Shown here: positions 36,086 through 43,806 of the stretch, piece by piece
How the letters are laid out: each line of letters starts with the position of its first letter
How positions within the stretch are numbered: the stretch's first letter is position 1
DNA from: Verrucomicrobiales bacterium
GTDB lineage: Bacteria > Verrucomicrobiota > Verrucomicrobiia > Verrucomicrobiales > DEV007
Assembly (NCBI GenBank): GCA_029213005.1
Contig: JARGPI010000014.1
Span: forward strand, 1-64,000
Length of the DNA stretch: 64,000 bases
Direction of reading: 5' to 3'
The notes under the pieces: generated by a model
Seen by the model: the letters and a program-made list of their open reading frames with translations, nothing else
Databases searched by the model: none
What the model was told of the DNA's origin: nothing
Translations under genes and position numbers: made by a program

Positions 36086-36406
36086 TCAGTCGGTGTCTGA
36101 GGGAGGTGGTGGTGGCCCGTCAGTCCCGGTGTCTCCGTAGAAGGCCCGGATCGGACCCATAAATGCTTCGGGATTGATGTCGAAAGCTTTCGTGCAGGGG
36201 ATGCAGCAAAATTTGACGCGATATCCGTCGTAGATCCGGCCGTATTTGGGGCCTTCCTCTTCATCAAACGGCGTTTTGATTACAGCGCAGTAGTCGAAAG
36301 GGTAGGGCTTCGGTTTTGGTTGATCGGCATTCCGGGTGACACAGGAACACATCGACAGCAGGAGCACGCCTGCGAGGCATAGCTGAGTGTTTCGTTGCTG
36401 GTTCAT
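36086..36406 (-). CDS. Lipoprotein with YHS/TRASH-like Cys motif
   Basis: 106 aa. A hydrophobic leader ends in LLLSMCSC, a plausible lipobox with Cys20 or Cys22 as lipidation site. The mature part contains YDGYRVKFCCIPCTKAFDINPEAF, resembling YHS/TRASH-type metal-binding domains (aromatic-K-F-C-C-x-x-C-x-x-x-F-x-x-P). The tail is Pro/Asp-rich. Likely a periplasmic metal-binding or sensing lipoprotein; specificity unknown. It lies between the PAP2 gene and the porins on the same strand. Confidence 0.65.
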   Translation of the reverse strand: MNQQRNTQLCLAGVLLLSMCSCVTRNADQPKPKPYPFDYCAVIKTPFDEEEGPKYGRIYDGYRVKFCCIPCTKAFDINPEAFMGPIRAFYGDTGTDGPPPPPSDTD

Positions 36407-36460
36407 CCGGAATTAAGGAGTGCTTTGATCGCGCCCCGGGGAGCTTCTGTCAATAGGGTA

Positions 36461-36495
36461 AAGAAAAGAGGCGAAGCCCGTTAAGACTCCGCCTC
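36461..36495 (-). terminator. Terminator after porin 1
   Basis: On the minus strand GAGGCG ... CGCCTC (36495 to 36468) followed by TTTTCTTT. Confidence 0.75.
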
Positions 36496-36541
36496 ATACC
36501 AAGAGATTAATTATGTAACCAAGGAGTAAAAAATTCTCGGC

Positions 36542-37870
36542 TTAGAAATATGTTCTGATTCCGAGCATCCAGGAATCACCAGTGAGTGAACCTTGATCAA
36601 CGGAATTAGGAGCAGTGAACATGTCTGCTGAAAGATACTCGTAACCAGCCATCAGCTTAAGATTATCACCACAGAGGCGATAGTTAAGACCGAGGTAGAG
36701 AGTGTGAACGTCTTCCATGACTGGACGACTTTCACCATTGCGCTCGAAAGCACGACGCTGAGTGCGCTGCATGCGGGCGAAGTCTGCGTAAGCATACTTA
36801 CCAACCAACTGAAGACGCTCGGTAAGATCGATGTAAGGCATGATAACAAAACCGGTTGTGTCCTGTCCTGCTGCAGCGTCGTTGCTGCCTGCGCCGATGA
36901 TTTCATTACCACTACGTGCGGTGCGGTCTCTTCCCCAGATAACGTCTGTGATCAAACCGAACTTACGATCGCAATGTCCGAGGTCCCATGAAGACTCAGT
37001 TCCGAGAGCGATAACGTGGTTGTAGTTTGAGAGAGCGAGTGCGTCAGCATTTCCCTGTGCAGAAATGTCGCCATTGCTGTTGTTAGAGAAAAGGTAGTCG
37101 AAGTGAATGTCAGTGTTGTCATTCAAGCCATACTCAGCACGGTAGGAAGCACCACCACGAGAGTCGAAATCAGCCCAGTTTGGACCGCTGCCGTCAGCAG
37201 ATTCGTCGAAACCACCGAGCCATGCGCCAACTTCGTGCTTAAGACCGAGGGCCTTAAATCCGGTAGCAACACCCCATGCTTTGGTGTCTGTTGTTTCGTT
37301 CACGATGTGTGAACGCTCGAAAGTGAGGATCTGCTTGGAGGAAGTAGAGAACTCACGAGTGATTTTCTGCTTCTGCTTACCAACGGTTACGTAGAACCCT
37401 TCAACTGCGAAGTTTGATGGCTCCCACTTGATGTACATTTCGTCGATTGTGCCGAAGAAATCTCCTGCAGCGAGGTTTTCACCCTGCTCGTTGCTGTCAC
37501 CGATGTTCCAGTTGTTGAAGAATGTGAAATCATTCAGGAACTGAACCTTTGCACCAAGACGGAAACGACGATGTTCCCAATACTGGCTACCGAAGCTTTG
37601 TCCGGACGAGTGGTCGATTGACTGACCAAGATATTGTCCGTGGTAACGGCCGGCTAACGATACTTTTTGAACGAAGCAATTTTCCTCGTTCTTGTAGAGC
37701 GTTGATTTTTTGAAGAGTCCGCACCAGGAAGGATCTTCCTTACAGCATTCCACTGGGCACTTATCGTCAATGACAACACACTTGTCGTCACCAGCCATGG
37801 AAGTTCCTGCGAAAAGCAGGGCCGCTCCAGTCGCGATGCCGTAGTGCATAAGTTTAGTTATTTTTATCAT
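36542..37870 (-). CDS. OprO/OprP-type phosphate porin (copy 1)
   Basis: 442 aa with signal peptide (GIATGAALLFAGTSMAG). The body is a 16-strand-type beta barrel with alternating residues and ends in an aromatic (GIRTYF), the outer-membrane assembly signal. GRYHGQY, EHRRFRLGAKVQFLNDFTFFNNWNIG and TERLQLVGKYAYAD fit the porin O/P (PF07396) family. The mature N-terminus is unusually Cys-rich: seven Cys within about 45 residues, including an ECCKEDPSWC motif, conserved in copy 2. Likely passes phosphate or similar anions across the outer membrane to PstS. Transcribed alone with its own terminator. Confidence 0.88.
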   Translation of the reverse strand: MIKITKLMHYGIATGAALLFAGTSMAGDDKCVVIDDKCPVECCKEDPSWCGLFKKSTLYKNEENCFVQKVSLAGRYHGQYLGQSIDHSSGQSFGSQYWEHRRFRLGAKVQFLNDFTFFNNWNIGDSNEQGENLAAGDFFGTIDEMYIKWEPSNFAVEGFYVTVGKQKQKITREFSTSSKQILTFERSHIVNETTDTKAWGVATGFKALGLKHEVGAWLGGFDESADGSGPNWADFDSRGGASYRAEYGLNDNTDIHFDYLFSNNSNGDISAQGNADALALSNYNHVIALGTESSWDLGHCDRKFGLITDVIWGRDRTARSGNEIIGAGSNDAAAGQDTTGFVIMPYIDLTERLQLVGKYAYADFARMQRTQRRAFERNGESRPVMEDVHTLYLGLNYRLCGDNLKLMAGYEYLSADMFTAPNSVDQGSLTGDSWMLGIRTYF

Positions 37871-38200
37871 CTAGTCTTTTCTGTTTTTTGTCGTTGGACC
37901 GTCCACCATTACCAAAGTAAAAATGGACCGTCTATTTCGAAGTTGTGACACCTATGTCACTTTGGTGAAGTGAGTGATAGGCGGCGCTCCGAGCATCTGA
38001 GACTTTCCTCAGACGGTGCTATTTCTAGTGGTTGAACCGAAGTATTCAAGATGGTTTATGTGACAAAACCTGCGCGCTTTTCGCATTGCTGCGATGCGGC
38101 AATGCTGCGGTATTTTAAGGATGAGAGGGGCTCCGGGTTCTAAAAGATCTTAAGCTCACTGACGGTCAATTGATTAGAATCGCCCTGTCGTTTTAGTACA
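37871..38200. other. Intergenic region between the porins
   Basis: 330 bp. It carries the porin 1 promoter side, a GTGACA/TGTCAC dyad at 37945-37960, a second GTGACA at 38060, and a GC-rich stretch around 38075-38110. No gene seen. Confidence 0.6.
37945..37960. promoter_or_regulatory. GTGACA-CCTA-TGTCAC dyad upstream of porin 1
   Basis: Perfect 6-bp inverted repeat 75 bp upstream of the porin 1 start codon. It uses the same TGTCAC word found upstream of the pst genes. Candidate operator. Confidence 0.4.
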
Positions 38201-38233
38201 CAAAAAAGGCGGGACTGTCTCCAGCCCCGCCTT
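38201..38233 (-). terminator. Terminator after porin 2
   Basis: On the minus strand AAGGCGGG ... CCCGCCTT stem followed by a run of TTTTTT (38207 to 38202). Confidence 0.85.
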
Positions 38234-38266
38234 GTGATGTAATTTTTAGATCCGGAATCCGGTGGC

Positions 38267-39589
38267 CTAGAAGTAGGTCCGGAGGCCGAGCATCCAGGTA
38301 TCACCTGAAAGGCTGCCGAGATCACCTGCTCCGGCTCCCTGATAAAGGTCGGCGGTCAGGTATTCGTAACCGGCCATCAACTTGAGGTTATCACCACAGA
38401 TGCGGTAATTCAGGCCGATGTACAAGGTGTGCACGTCTTCAAGGTTAGGACGGGCCGTGGCATTGGTGGTTGCTACGGCTCTCTGAGGACGGTGAAGTCT
38501 GGAGTCGGATGCGTAAGCGTATTTTCCGACGAGTTGCAGTCTTTCGGTCAGATCGACATGAGGAAGAAAAACGAGTCCGAATGTGTCATCACCGGCAAGA
38601 CGGTTGTTGTTTCCTCCGAAATTATTATTTCCTGTGCTCGCTTCGCGATCGATTCCGTAAATCACATCGGTAACCAATCCGAATTGACGACCGCAGTGAC
38701 CCAGATCCCAGGTTGACTCGGTTCCGAAAGCCAGGACGTGATTGTAGTCGCTCAGGGCGTCAGCATCGTCGTTTCCGCGTGGGCGCTGAGTTCCGTCGCT
38801 GTTGTTGGTGTAGAGGTAGTCGAAGAAGATGTCAGTTGCATCGGTCAGCCCGTAAGAGGCGCGATAGCTGGCTCCGGCCCGGGAATCAAATCCGGGGAAG
38901 TTCTCTCCGCGCTGGTCGAGTCCGTCCATGTCGTATCCGCCCAGCCAAATGCCGAAAGCGTGGTCGATGTTGAAGGCTGTGAAACCGGCTTCAGCTCCCC
39001 ATGCGATGGTTGCAGCCACTTCGTTTGTGATGTGGGAACGCTCGAAAGTTAATAACTGCTTCGATGATGTGCTCCACTCACGAGTGATTTTCTGCTTCTG
39101 CTTACCGACTTTTACCCAGAGGTCGTTATCGGTGCCGGAGGGTTTCCAGCCGATGTACATTTCGTAGACCGAACCGAAGAAGTCTCCACCAGTGAGTCTT
39201 GCTCCGCTGTCGTTGTTATCGCCGATGTTCCAGTTGTTGAAGAACGTGAAGTCGTTGAGGAACTGAATTTTGGTTCCGACACGGAATCTGCGGTGTTCCC
39301 AGTAGTTGGCACCCAGAGACTGACCGCTGGAGTGCTCCAGAGAAGAGCTGTGATACTGACCGTGGTAACGGCCGACCAGTTGCACTTTCTGGATGAGGCA
39401 GTTCTCCTCATTTTTATAAAGAGTCGATTTATCGAAAATATCGCACCAGGTGGGGTTTTCCAAACAACACTTGGCGGGGTTTTTATCATCGATGATGAGG
39501 CACTTGTCACCGGCGATGGCGCTGCCTACGAAAAGCAGAGCTGAACCAAGGGTGGCGACAAAACATTTTGGAAGATTCTGTTTAATCAT
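38267..39589 (-). CDS. OprO/OprP-type phosphate porin (copy 2)
   Basis: 440 aa, similar to copy 1 over its whole length (GRYHGQY, EHRRFRVGTKIQFLNDFTFFNNWN, VGKQKQKITREWSTSSKQLLTFERSHI, end GLRTYF). Signal peptide FVATLGSALLFVGSAIAG. It keeps the Cys-rich N-terminus (CLIIDDK...KCCLENPTWCDIF...NEENC). Tandem duplication of the upstream porin gene with divergence in the loops, so possibly different anion preference or regulation. Confidence 0.88.
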   Translation of the reverse strand: MIKQNLPKCFVATLGSALLFVGSAIAGDKCLIIDDKNPAKCCLENPTWCDIFDKSTLYKNEENCLIQKVQLVGRYHGQYHSSSLEHSSGQSLGANYWEHRRFRVGTKIQFLNDFTFFNNWNIGDNNDSGARLTGGDFFGSVYEMYIGWKPSGTDNDLWVKVGKQKQKITREWSTSSKQLLTFERSHITNEVAATIAWGAEAGFTAFNIDHAFGIWLGGYDMDGLDQRGENFPGFDSRAGASYRASYGLTDATDIFFDYLYTNNSDGTQRPRGNDDADALSDYNHVLAFGTESTWDLGHCGRQFGLVTDVIYGIDREASTGNNNFGGNNNRLAGDDTFGLVFLPHVDLTERLQLVGKYAYASDSRLHRPQRAVATTNATARPNLEDVHTLYIGLNYRICGDNLKLMAGYEYLTADLYQGAGAGDLGSLSGDTWMLGLRTYF

Positions 39590-39964
39590 TTGTTGGATAA
39601 TTCTTTTGTGGAGTTCAGAGACCTCTGATTTTCCAGGATCACCAGGAGCTATCTAAAATTCTATCGCTCAATGAATTGAGGAATCTCAAAAAAAGTCGAA
39701 AAAATCTCTAATAACCGAGGATGCAATAATGGATGCCAAATCTTGAGTTCAGTGGCGGTTTCAAGCAACTACTTTTTCAACAAAATTGTCACCTTCGAGT
39801 GTGGGATTAACTCTTGGTTTTGCGACAATTCTCACGCTTGATAGGTTTGCGGGCGTTTTGGCGGCTTTCGGCGTTAAAATCGGGATTGTACCCTGTACAG
39901 TCCGAAACTGTACCCTGTACAATGTGGTGCTGCGCCCGGTTAAATCGCTCGTGACCAGTGGGGG
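39590..39964. other. Intergenic region upstream of porin 2
   Basis: 375 bp. It holds the porin 2 promoter side, one TGTCAC word at 39787, and the dispersed TGTACCCTGTACA element at 39886-39922. No convincing gene on either strand. Confidence 0.6.
39886..39922. repeat. Dispersed TGTACCCTGTACA element, direct pair
   Basis: Two copies of the core, TTGTACCCTGTACAG (39886-39900) and CTGTACCCTGTACAA (39908-39922), in direct orientation with a short spacer. At the other loci the two cores are inverted. Each core is itself close to a palindrome (TGTAC...GTACA). Confidence 0.85.
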
Positions 39965-39996
39965 AGAAAAAGAAAAGGGCCGGAGGTCTCCGGCCC
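39965..39996 (-). terminator. Terminator after the DUF1552 gene
   Basis: On the minus strand GGGCCGGAG-AC-CTCCGGCCC, a 9-bp perfect stem, followed by TTTTCTTTTT. Confidence 0.85.
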
Positions 39997-40031
39997 GTTC
40001 TGCGTGTCATTTCGAGAGCGAAATGTTTGAT

Positions 40032-41309
40032 CTAGACCAGGCCGGTCATTGGTCCGGTACTGGTCGCAAACTGATCGAGCTCGAGTCCCATCCGCTGGAG
40101 AGCGGTGAGGTAGAGATTCGGGAGCGGGTAGTTGTTTTTGCGATCAAAAGCGAGGTGACGACCGTGCTGATAACCGCCCCCGGCGAAGAGAACCGGCATA
40201 TTGCGGTTGTCGTGGCTTGAGGCGTTACCGAGGTTCGAGGTGAGGATCACCTGGGTCCCGTCGAGCAGGGTTTGACCGTTCTGCTGGCTGGATTTCAGGT
40301 TCCGCAGGAAATTGGCCCATTCGTCGATCAGAGCCTGTTCGAGGAGAGTGAGCTGATCGATTTTCTCTTCATCCAAACCGTGGTGACTCAGGGTGTGGTA
40401 GCCTTCGTTGACGCCTTCGAAGTCCTTGAAACGACCGTTCCCGGGCAGGTGAAGCGTCACAAAGCGGGTCGAATCCGTCTGCAGGGCGAGAAAAATCACG
40501 TCGAGCATGGCCCGTTCGTAGGAGGCCAGATTATTCCGGTCCGCATTCGGAGCCTGGACATCGATTTTCGGCTTGGGACGGTTGACCCAGTCCTGATTTT
40601 CTTTGAGGCGTTGTTCGAGTTCCTCAATGCTGGTGAACCAGGAGTCCAGCTTTTCGCGGTCCCCGGCACCGAGCTCCCGCTGCAGGGATTTGGCTTCCAG
40701 GCCGATCACATCCATCACACTGCGGCCCCGGCGAATCGATTCCGCCTGGCGGGCTTTTTCCTGCGGGGAATCCGCGCGGAAGAGCTGATAGAATACCTTT
40801 TTCGGATCGGTCTCCGCCGGGATCATCGATCCGTTTTCGGTGTAGGACGGGCTCGAGCTCGATCCGGCATTGAGTGTCAGGGAGGGGAAACGGGTCTCGT
40901 GACCGTATTGTTTCGCCATCAACTGATCAATTGAAATGGTGTTTCGCGTGGTGGCACCTCTCTGGTTCGGGCAGGCGGAAAAGATGCTGCCCTCTGCGGT
41001 GTGGCCTCCGGTGACGCCGGGGTGGGATGAGCCTGACACGATAGTGAAATCTTTGCGCAGATCCTGGACCGATTTCAAATAACGGGACGGCTTGTATTGG
41101 GTGCCTTCACCTTCGGGAATCCAGTTTGGTCCGTGCAGTCCCAGCGCCAGGCTGATGCCGACAAATCGCTTCGGTTGCGCTTCGCTTTCTTTCGCAAAAG
41201 CGGGAGCCATCGCATCGAGAAAAGGCAGGCCCAGCGACATTCCCGCTCCTTTGATCACGGTCCGGCGTGAAAGGGCTTTTTTCAGATTGAAATGAACGTT
41301 TTTTTCCAT
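40032..41309 (-). CDS. DUF1552 domain protein, Tat-exported
   Basis: 425 aa. A twin-arginine signal (LSRRTVIKGAGMSLGLPFLDAM) is followed by the DUF1552 body (GISLALGLHGPNWIPEG, SGSSHPGV, LTSNLGNASSHDNRNMPVLFAGGG). DUF1552 proteins are abundant in Planctomycetota and Verrucomicrobiota, nearly always encoded directly after a DUF1592-type cytochrome gene as here (12-bp gap). Their biochemical role is not established; they are related to DUF1501-type sulfatase-like proteins. The pair marks the lineage. Confidence 0.92.
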   Translation of the reverse strand: MEKNVHFNLKKALSRRTVIKGAGMSLGLPFLDAMAPAFAKESEAQPKRFVGISLALGLHGPNWIPEGEGTQYKPSRYLKSVQDLRKDFTIVSGSSHPGVTGGHTAEGSIFSACPNQRGATTRNTISIDQLMAKQYGHETRFPSLTLNAGSSSSPSYTENGSMIPAETDPKKVFYQLFRADSPQEKARQAESIRRGRSVMDVIGLEAKSLQRELGAGDREKLDSWFTSIEELEQRLKENQDWVNRPKPKIDVQAPNADRNNLASYERAMLDVIFLALQTDSTRFVTLHLPGNGRFKDFEGVNEGYHTLSHHGLDEEKIDQLTLLEQALIDEWANFLRNLKSSQQNGQTLLDGTQVILTSNLGNASSHDNRNMPVLFAGGGYQHGRHLAFDRKNNYPLPNLYLTALQRMGLELDQFATSTGPMTGLV

Positions 41310-41321
41310 GTTGCAGTGGTT

Positions 41322-43682
41322 CTACTTGGTTCGGAACGGCTCGCTCGCGACGATGGCGTGCATTAGCGATCGCATTCCGTATTTCTTCTCACGATTGGTT
41401 TGTACGATTTTTTCGATGGCATCCCGGTCGCTGAACGTGGGTCTCGCTCCGGTTGCGTAAGTTAACATTTGTTTGGTAAAGCCTTCCACCAAAAGATCGG
41501 GGCGGCTCAGGTAGGCTTTTTTCCATGAGTGGATGTCCTTAAACGGCGCGCCGTCCGGGGTATTGCCCGAGGGATCAACCGCCGCAGAATTCTTTTGGTT
41601 GCCGTATTTGTTCCGCCAGAGACCTACTGGATCGTAGTTTTCGAGCGCAAATCCCGCCGGGTCGATTTTTTTGTGACAGGCCGCGCAGGATTCATCATTA
41701 CTGTGTTTCGCGAGCTGATCCCGGATACTGACGGCTCCGCGAATATCCGGCTCCACCGCGGGGATCCCCGGTGGTGGCGGCGGGATTTCCATTCCCAGAA
41801 TCCGTTCCGCCACGTAGACCCCGCGAACGATGGGGGAAGTGGAAGTTCCATCTGCTGAGACTTTCAAAATAGAGCCCTGAGTGACGAGGCCGCCCCGGGC
41901 ATTCGATTTCAGGCTGACTTTCTGAAGCCCTTCCCCGAGTTTGATATCGAGATCTTTCATCGCGTAGAATCGGGCGAGACGCTCGTTCAGCATCGCGAAG
42001 TCGGAGTGGATCAGATTGGTGATGGGGCGGTTCGTGCGGATCAATTCCTCCAGAAATCCCCGAGTCTCCTGTACCATTGAATCCTGAACCACGATATCAA
42101 AGGTCCGGAACCGGCGGGCGTCCGGAGTGGTGAAATCGATTTCCTTCAGCTTCAGCCACTGATCAGTGAAACTCTCGAAAAACCGGTCGGTCTTTTCATC
42201 GTCGATCATGCGCGAGAGCTGTTCGTGAACGGTCGAGCCGGTCAGCTCGCCCTTGTCCGCCAGGCTGCGCAATTTAGCGTCCGGCATCGAATTCCAAAGG
42301 GTGTAGCTCAAACGGCAGGCGAGCGCGTGCTGATCGAGTCGCCCCGGTTTTTCGTAAAAGGTGAGGAATCGCGGAGAGCAGAGGATCGCCCGGTAGGCGG
42401 TAAAAAGGGCGTCCTCGATTTTGGTATCCTTCTCTTTCAGGACGGCAAGGGCCAGATCGACGTAGGGTTGAGTGACTTTTCCATCGGCCGGTCTCCGAAA
42501 CGCGGTGTTCGCGAAGCGTTCCACGGATTTTTTCACAATCGCCTTCTGTTGCTCCGGGGTGGCGGTCTTTAACTCCTGCTTGGTCACTTTGCCGATCAAA
42601 GCCTGTCGCACTTGCCAGGCGGTGCCGTTGGGATAGACCCGTTTCATCTCGATCCCGCTCATCGCGATTCCGGGAGAGCCGTCTTTCAAGAGATTGCTTC
42701 CTTCGTATTTCACGGTGCCGCCTTTGGACGGCACTTTGGCACGGGGAATGGTGGCATCATTGGGGCGCAGCTCGAGCATGTGCCCCTTTTCGATCCAGGC
42801 CTGATAAGTGAGATCGCGTTTTTCCCGGGTCGCTTCAACCAGGCCGACAGAGAAAAGCATCGGGGAATTCGAGGCGCAGGTTCCGGATCGCAGGGTGCCC
42901 CAGACCACGTCTGAATTTACCGCGTGGAGGTCTTTCACGGTGATTTCATACCAACCTGATTTGGGAACGGAAGTTGCCGGCATCCGGCCGTAAAACTGGA
43001 GCGTGAGAGGCCAGGCGATGGCGATGCCGTCACGATCTTCGGGCCCGCGGTAATTGCCGCCTTTCCATGCCCCCCGGCCCAGCATCCGGGCGTCGATGGA
43101 TTTGCTGTAGGAATTGTCGCCGGATTTCGCCCGGTCGAACGCCTCGGTCAATGCCAGTTCCGCTGACTCCAGGTAGCGGCCCAGAAGGTGGTGGGAAAGC
43201 TGTTGCACACTGGCAACCGTTTCGAATCCGTGCAGGGAGGAATCCTCGGGGAGGACGTCGACCAGCGGAATGTCGATTTTCAGCAGATCGTGCATCGTCC
43301 GTTCGTATTCCCGGCGAGTGAGGCGGCGCATCTTGACCCGGCCTTCCTCCGTATTTTGTCTCTCATTTGCGGCGAGGAGCGGTTCTTCGAGATGTTTCAG
43401 AAAGGATTCGAGCTGCTTTTCATCGGGGCGTGGCTTTTTCTCCGGCGGCATTTCGCCCGATTCAGCACGTTCAAAGACCCGTACCCACTTTTCCATGAGA
43501 TGGGGATCGTCGAGGTCAAACTTCAGGTCGAGCAGATTGAGCTCCCCTTTGGAAACTTCGTCATCATGGCAATCGAAACAGTTTTCAGCGAGAAAGCTGT
43601 CGATTTCCTTCGGTGGGACATCAGCTGACAGCGAGCTGCAGAGCCCGAACAAAGCAAACGCGATATAAAAAAGTCGATACAT
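41322..43682 (-). CDS. Planctomycete-type cytochrome c protein (DUF1587/1595/1592/1588/1585)
   Basis: 786 aa with Sec signal (YIAFALFGLCSSLSA). An N-terminal heme site NCFDCHDD is followed by DUF1587 (RRLTRREYERTMHDLL), DUF1595 (AFRRPADGKVTQPYVDLAL), DUF1592 (about 430-560), DUF1588 (RGVYVAERILGMEIPPPPPG), a second heme-type motif SCAACHKKIDP and DUF1585 at the end. Probably a periplasmic c-type electron-transfer protein acting with the DUF1552 partner; substrate unknown. This arrangement is typical of Planctomycetota and Verrucomicrobiota. Confidence 0.93.
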   Translation of the reverse strand: MYRLFYIAFALFGLCSSLSADVPPKEIDSFLAENCFDCHDDEVSKGELNLLDLKFDLDDPHLMEKWVRVFERAESGEMPPEKKPRPDEKQLESFLKHLEEPLLAANERQNTEEGRVKMRRLTRREYERTMHDLLKIDIPLVDVLPEDSSLHGFETVASVQQLSHHLLGRYLESAELALTEAFDRAKSGDNSYSKSIDARMLGRGAWKGGNYRGPEDRDGIAIAWPLTLQFYGRMPATSVPKSGWYEITVKDLHAVNSDVVWGTLRSGTCASNSPMLFSVGLVEATREKRDLTYQAWIEKGHMLELRPNDATIPRAKVPSKGGTVKYEGSNLLKDGSPGIAMSGIEMKRVYPNGTAWQVRQALIGKVTKQELKTATPEQQKAIVKKSVERFANTAFRRPADGKVTQPYVDLALAVLKEKDTKIEDALFTAYRAILCSPRFLTFYEKPGRLDQHALACRLSYTLWNSMPDAKLRSLADKGELTGSTVHEQLSRMIDDEKTDRFFESFTDQWLKLKEIDFTTPDARRFRTFDIVVQDSMVQETRGFLEELIRTNRPITNLIHSDFAMLNERLARFYAMKDLDIKLGEGLQKVSLKSNARGGLVTQGSILKVSADGTSTSPIVRGVYVAERILGMEIPPPPPGIPAVEPDIRGAVSIRDQLAKHSNDESCAACHKKIDPAGFALENYDPVGLWRNKYGNQKNSAAVDPSGNTPDGAPFKDIHSWKKAYLSRPDLLVEGFTKQMLTYATGARPTFSDRDAIEKIVQTNREKKYGMRSLMHAIVASEPFRTK

Positions 43683-43806
43683 TAGCTACCACACTAATCG
43701 AATATAATTACTGGTATTCAAGCGGTCGCATTTTCGGCGAATATACTGATTTACGTCGGTAAGATCGAAACGGTCGAAACATTCGAGGGGGCGAAACTCC
43801 CCGGGT

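Noticed and set aside
39786..40220. Plus-strand frame of 144 codons across the repeat element
   Set aside because: Most of it is antisense to the DUF1552 gene and to its terminator.
40272..40934. Plus-strand frame of 220 codons
   Set aside because: Antisense to the DUF1552 gene; protein has no family character.
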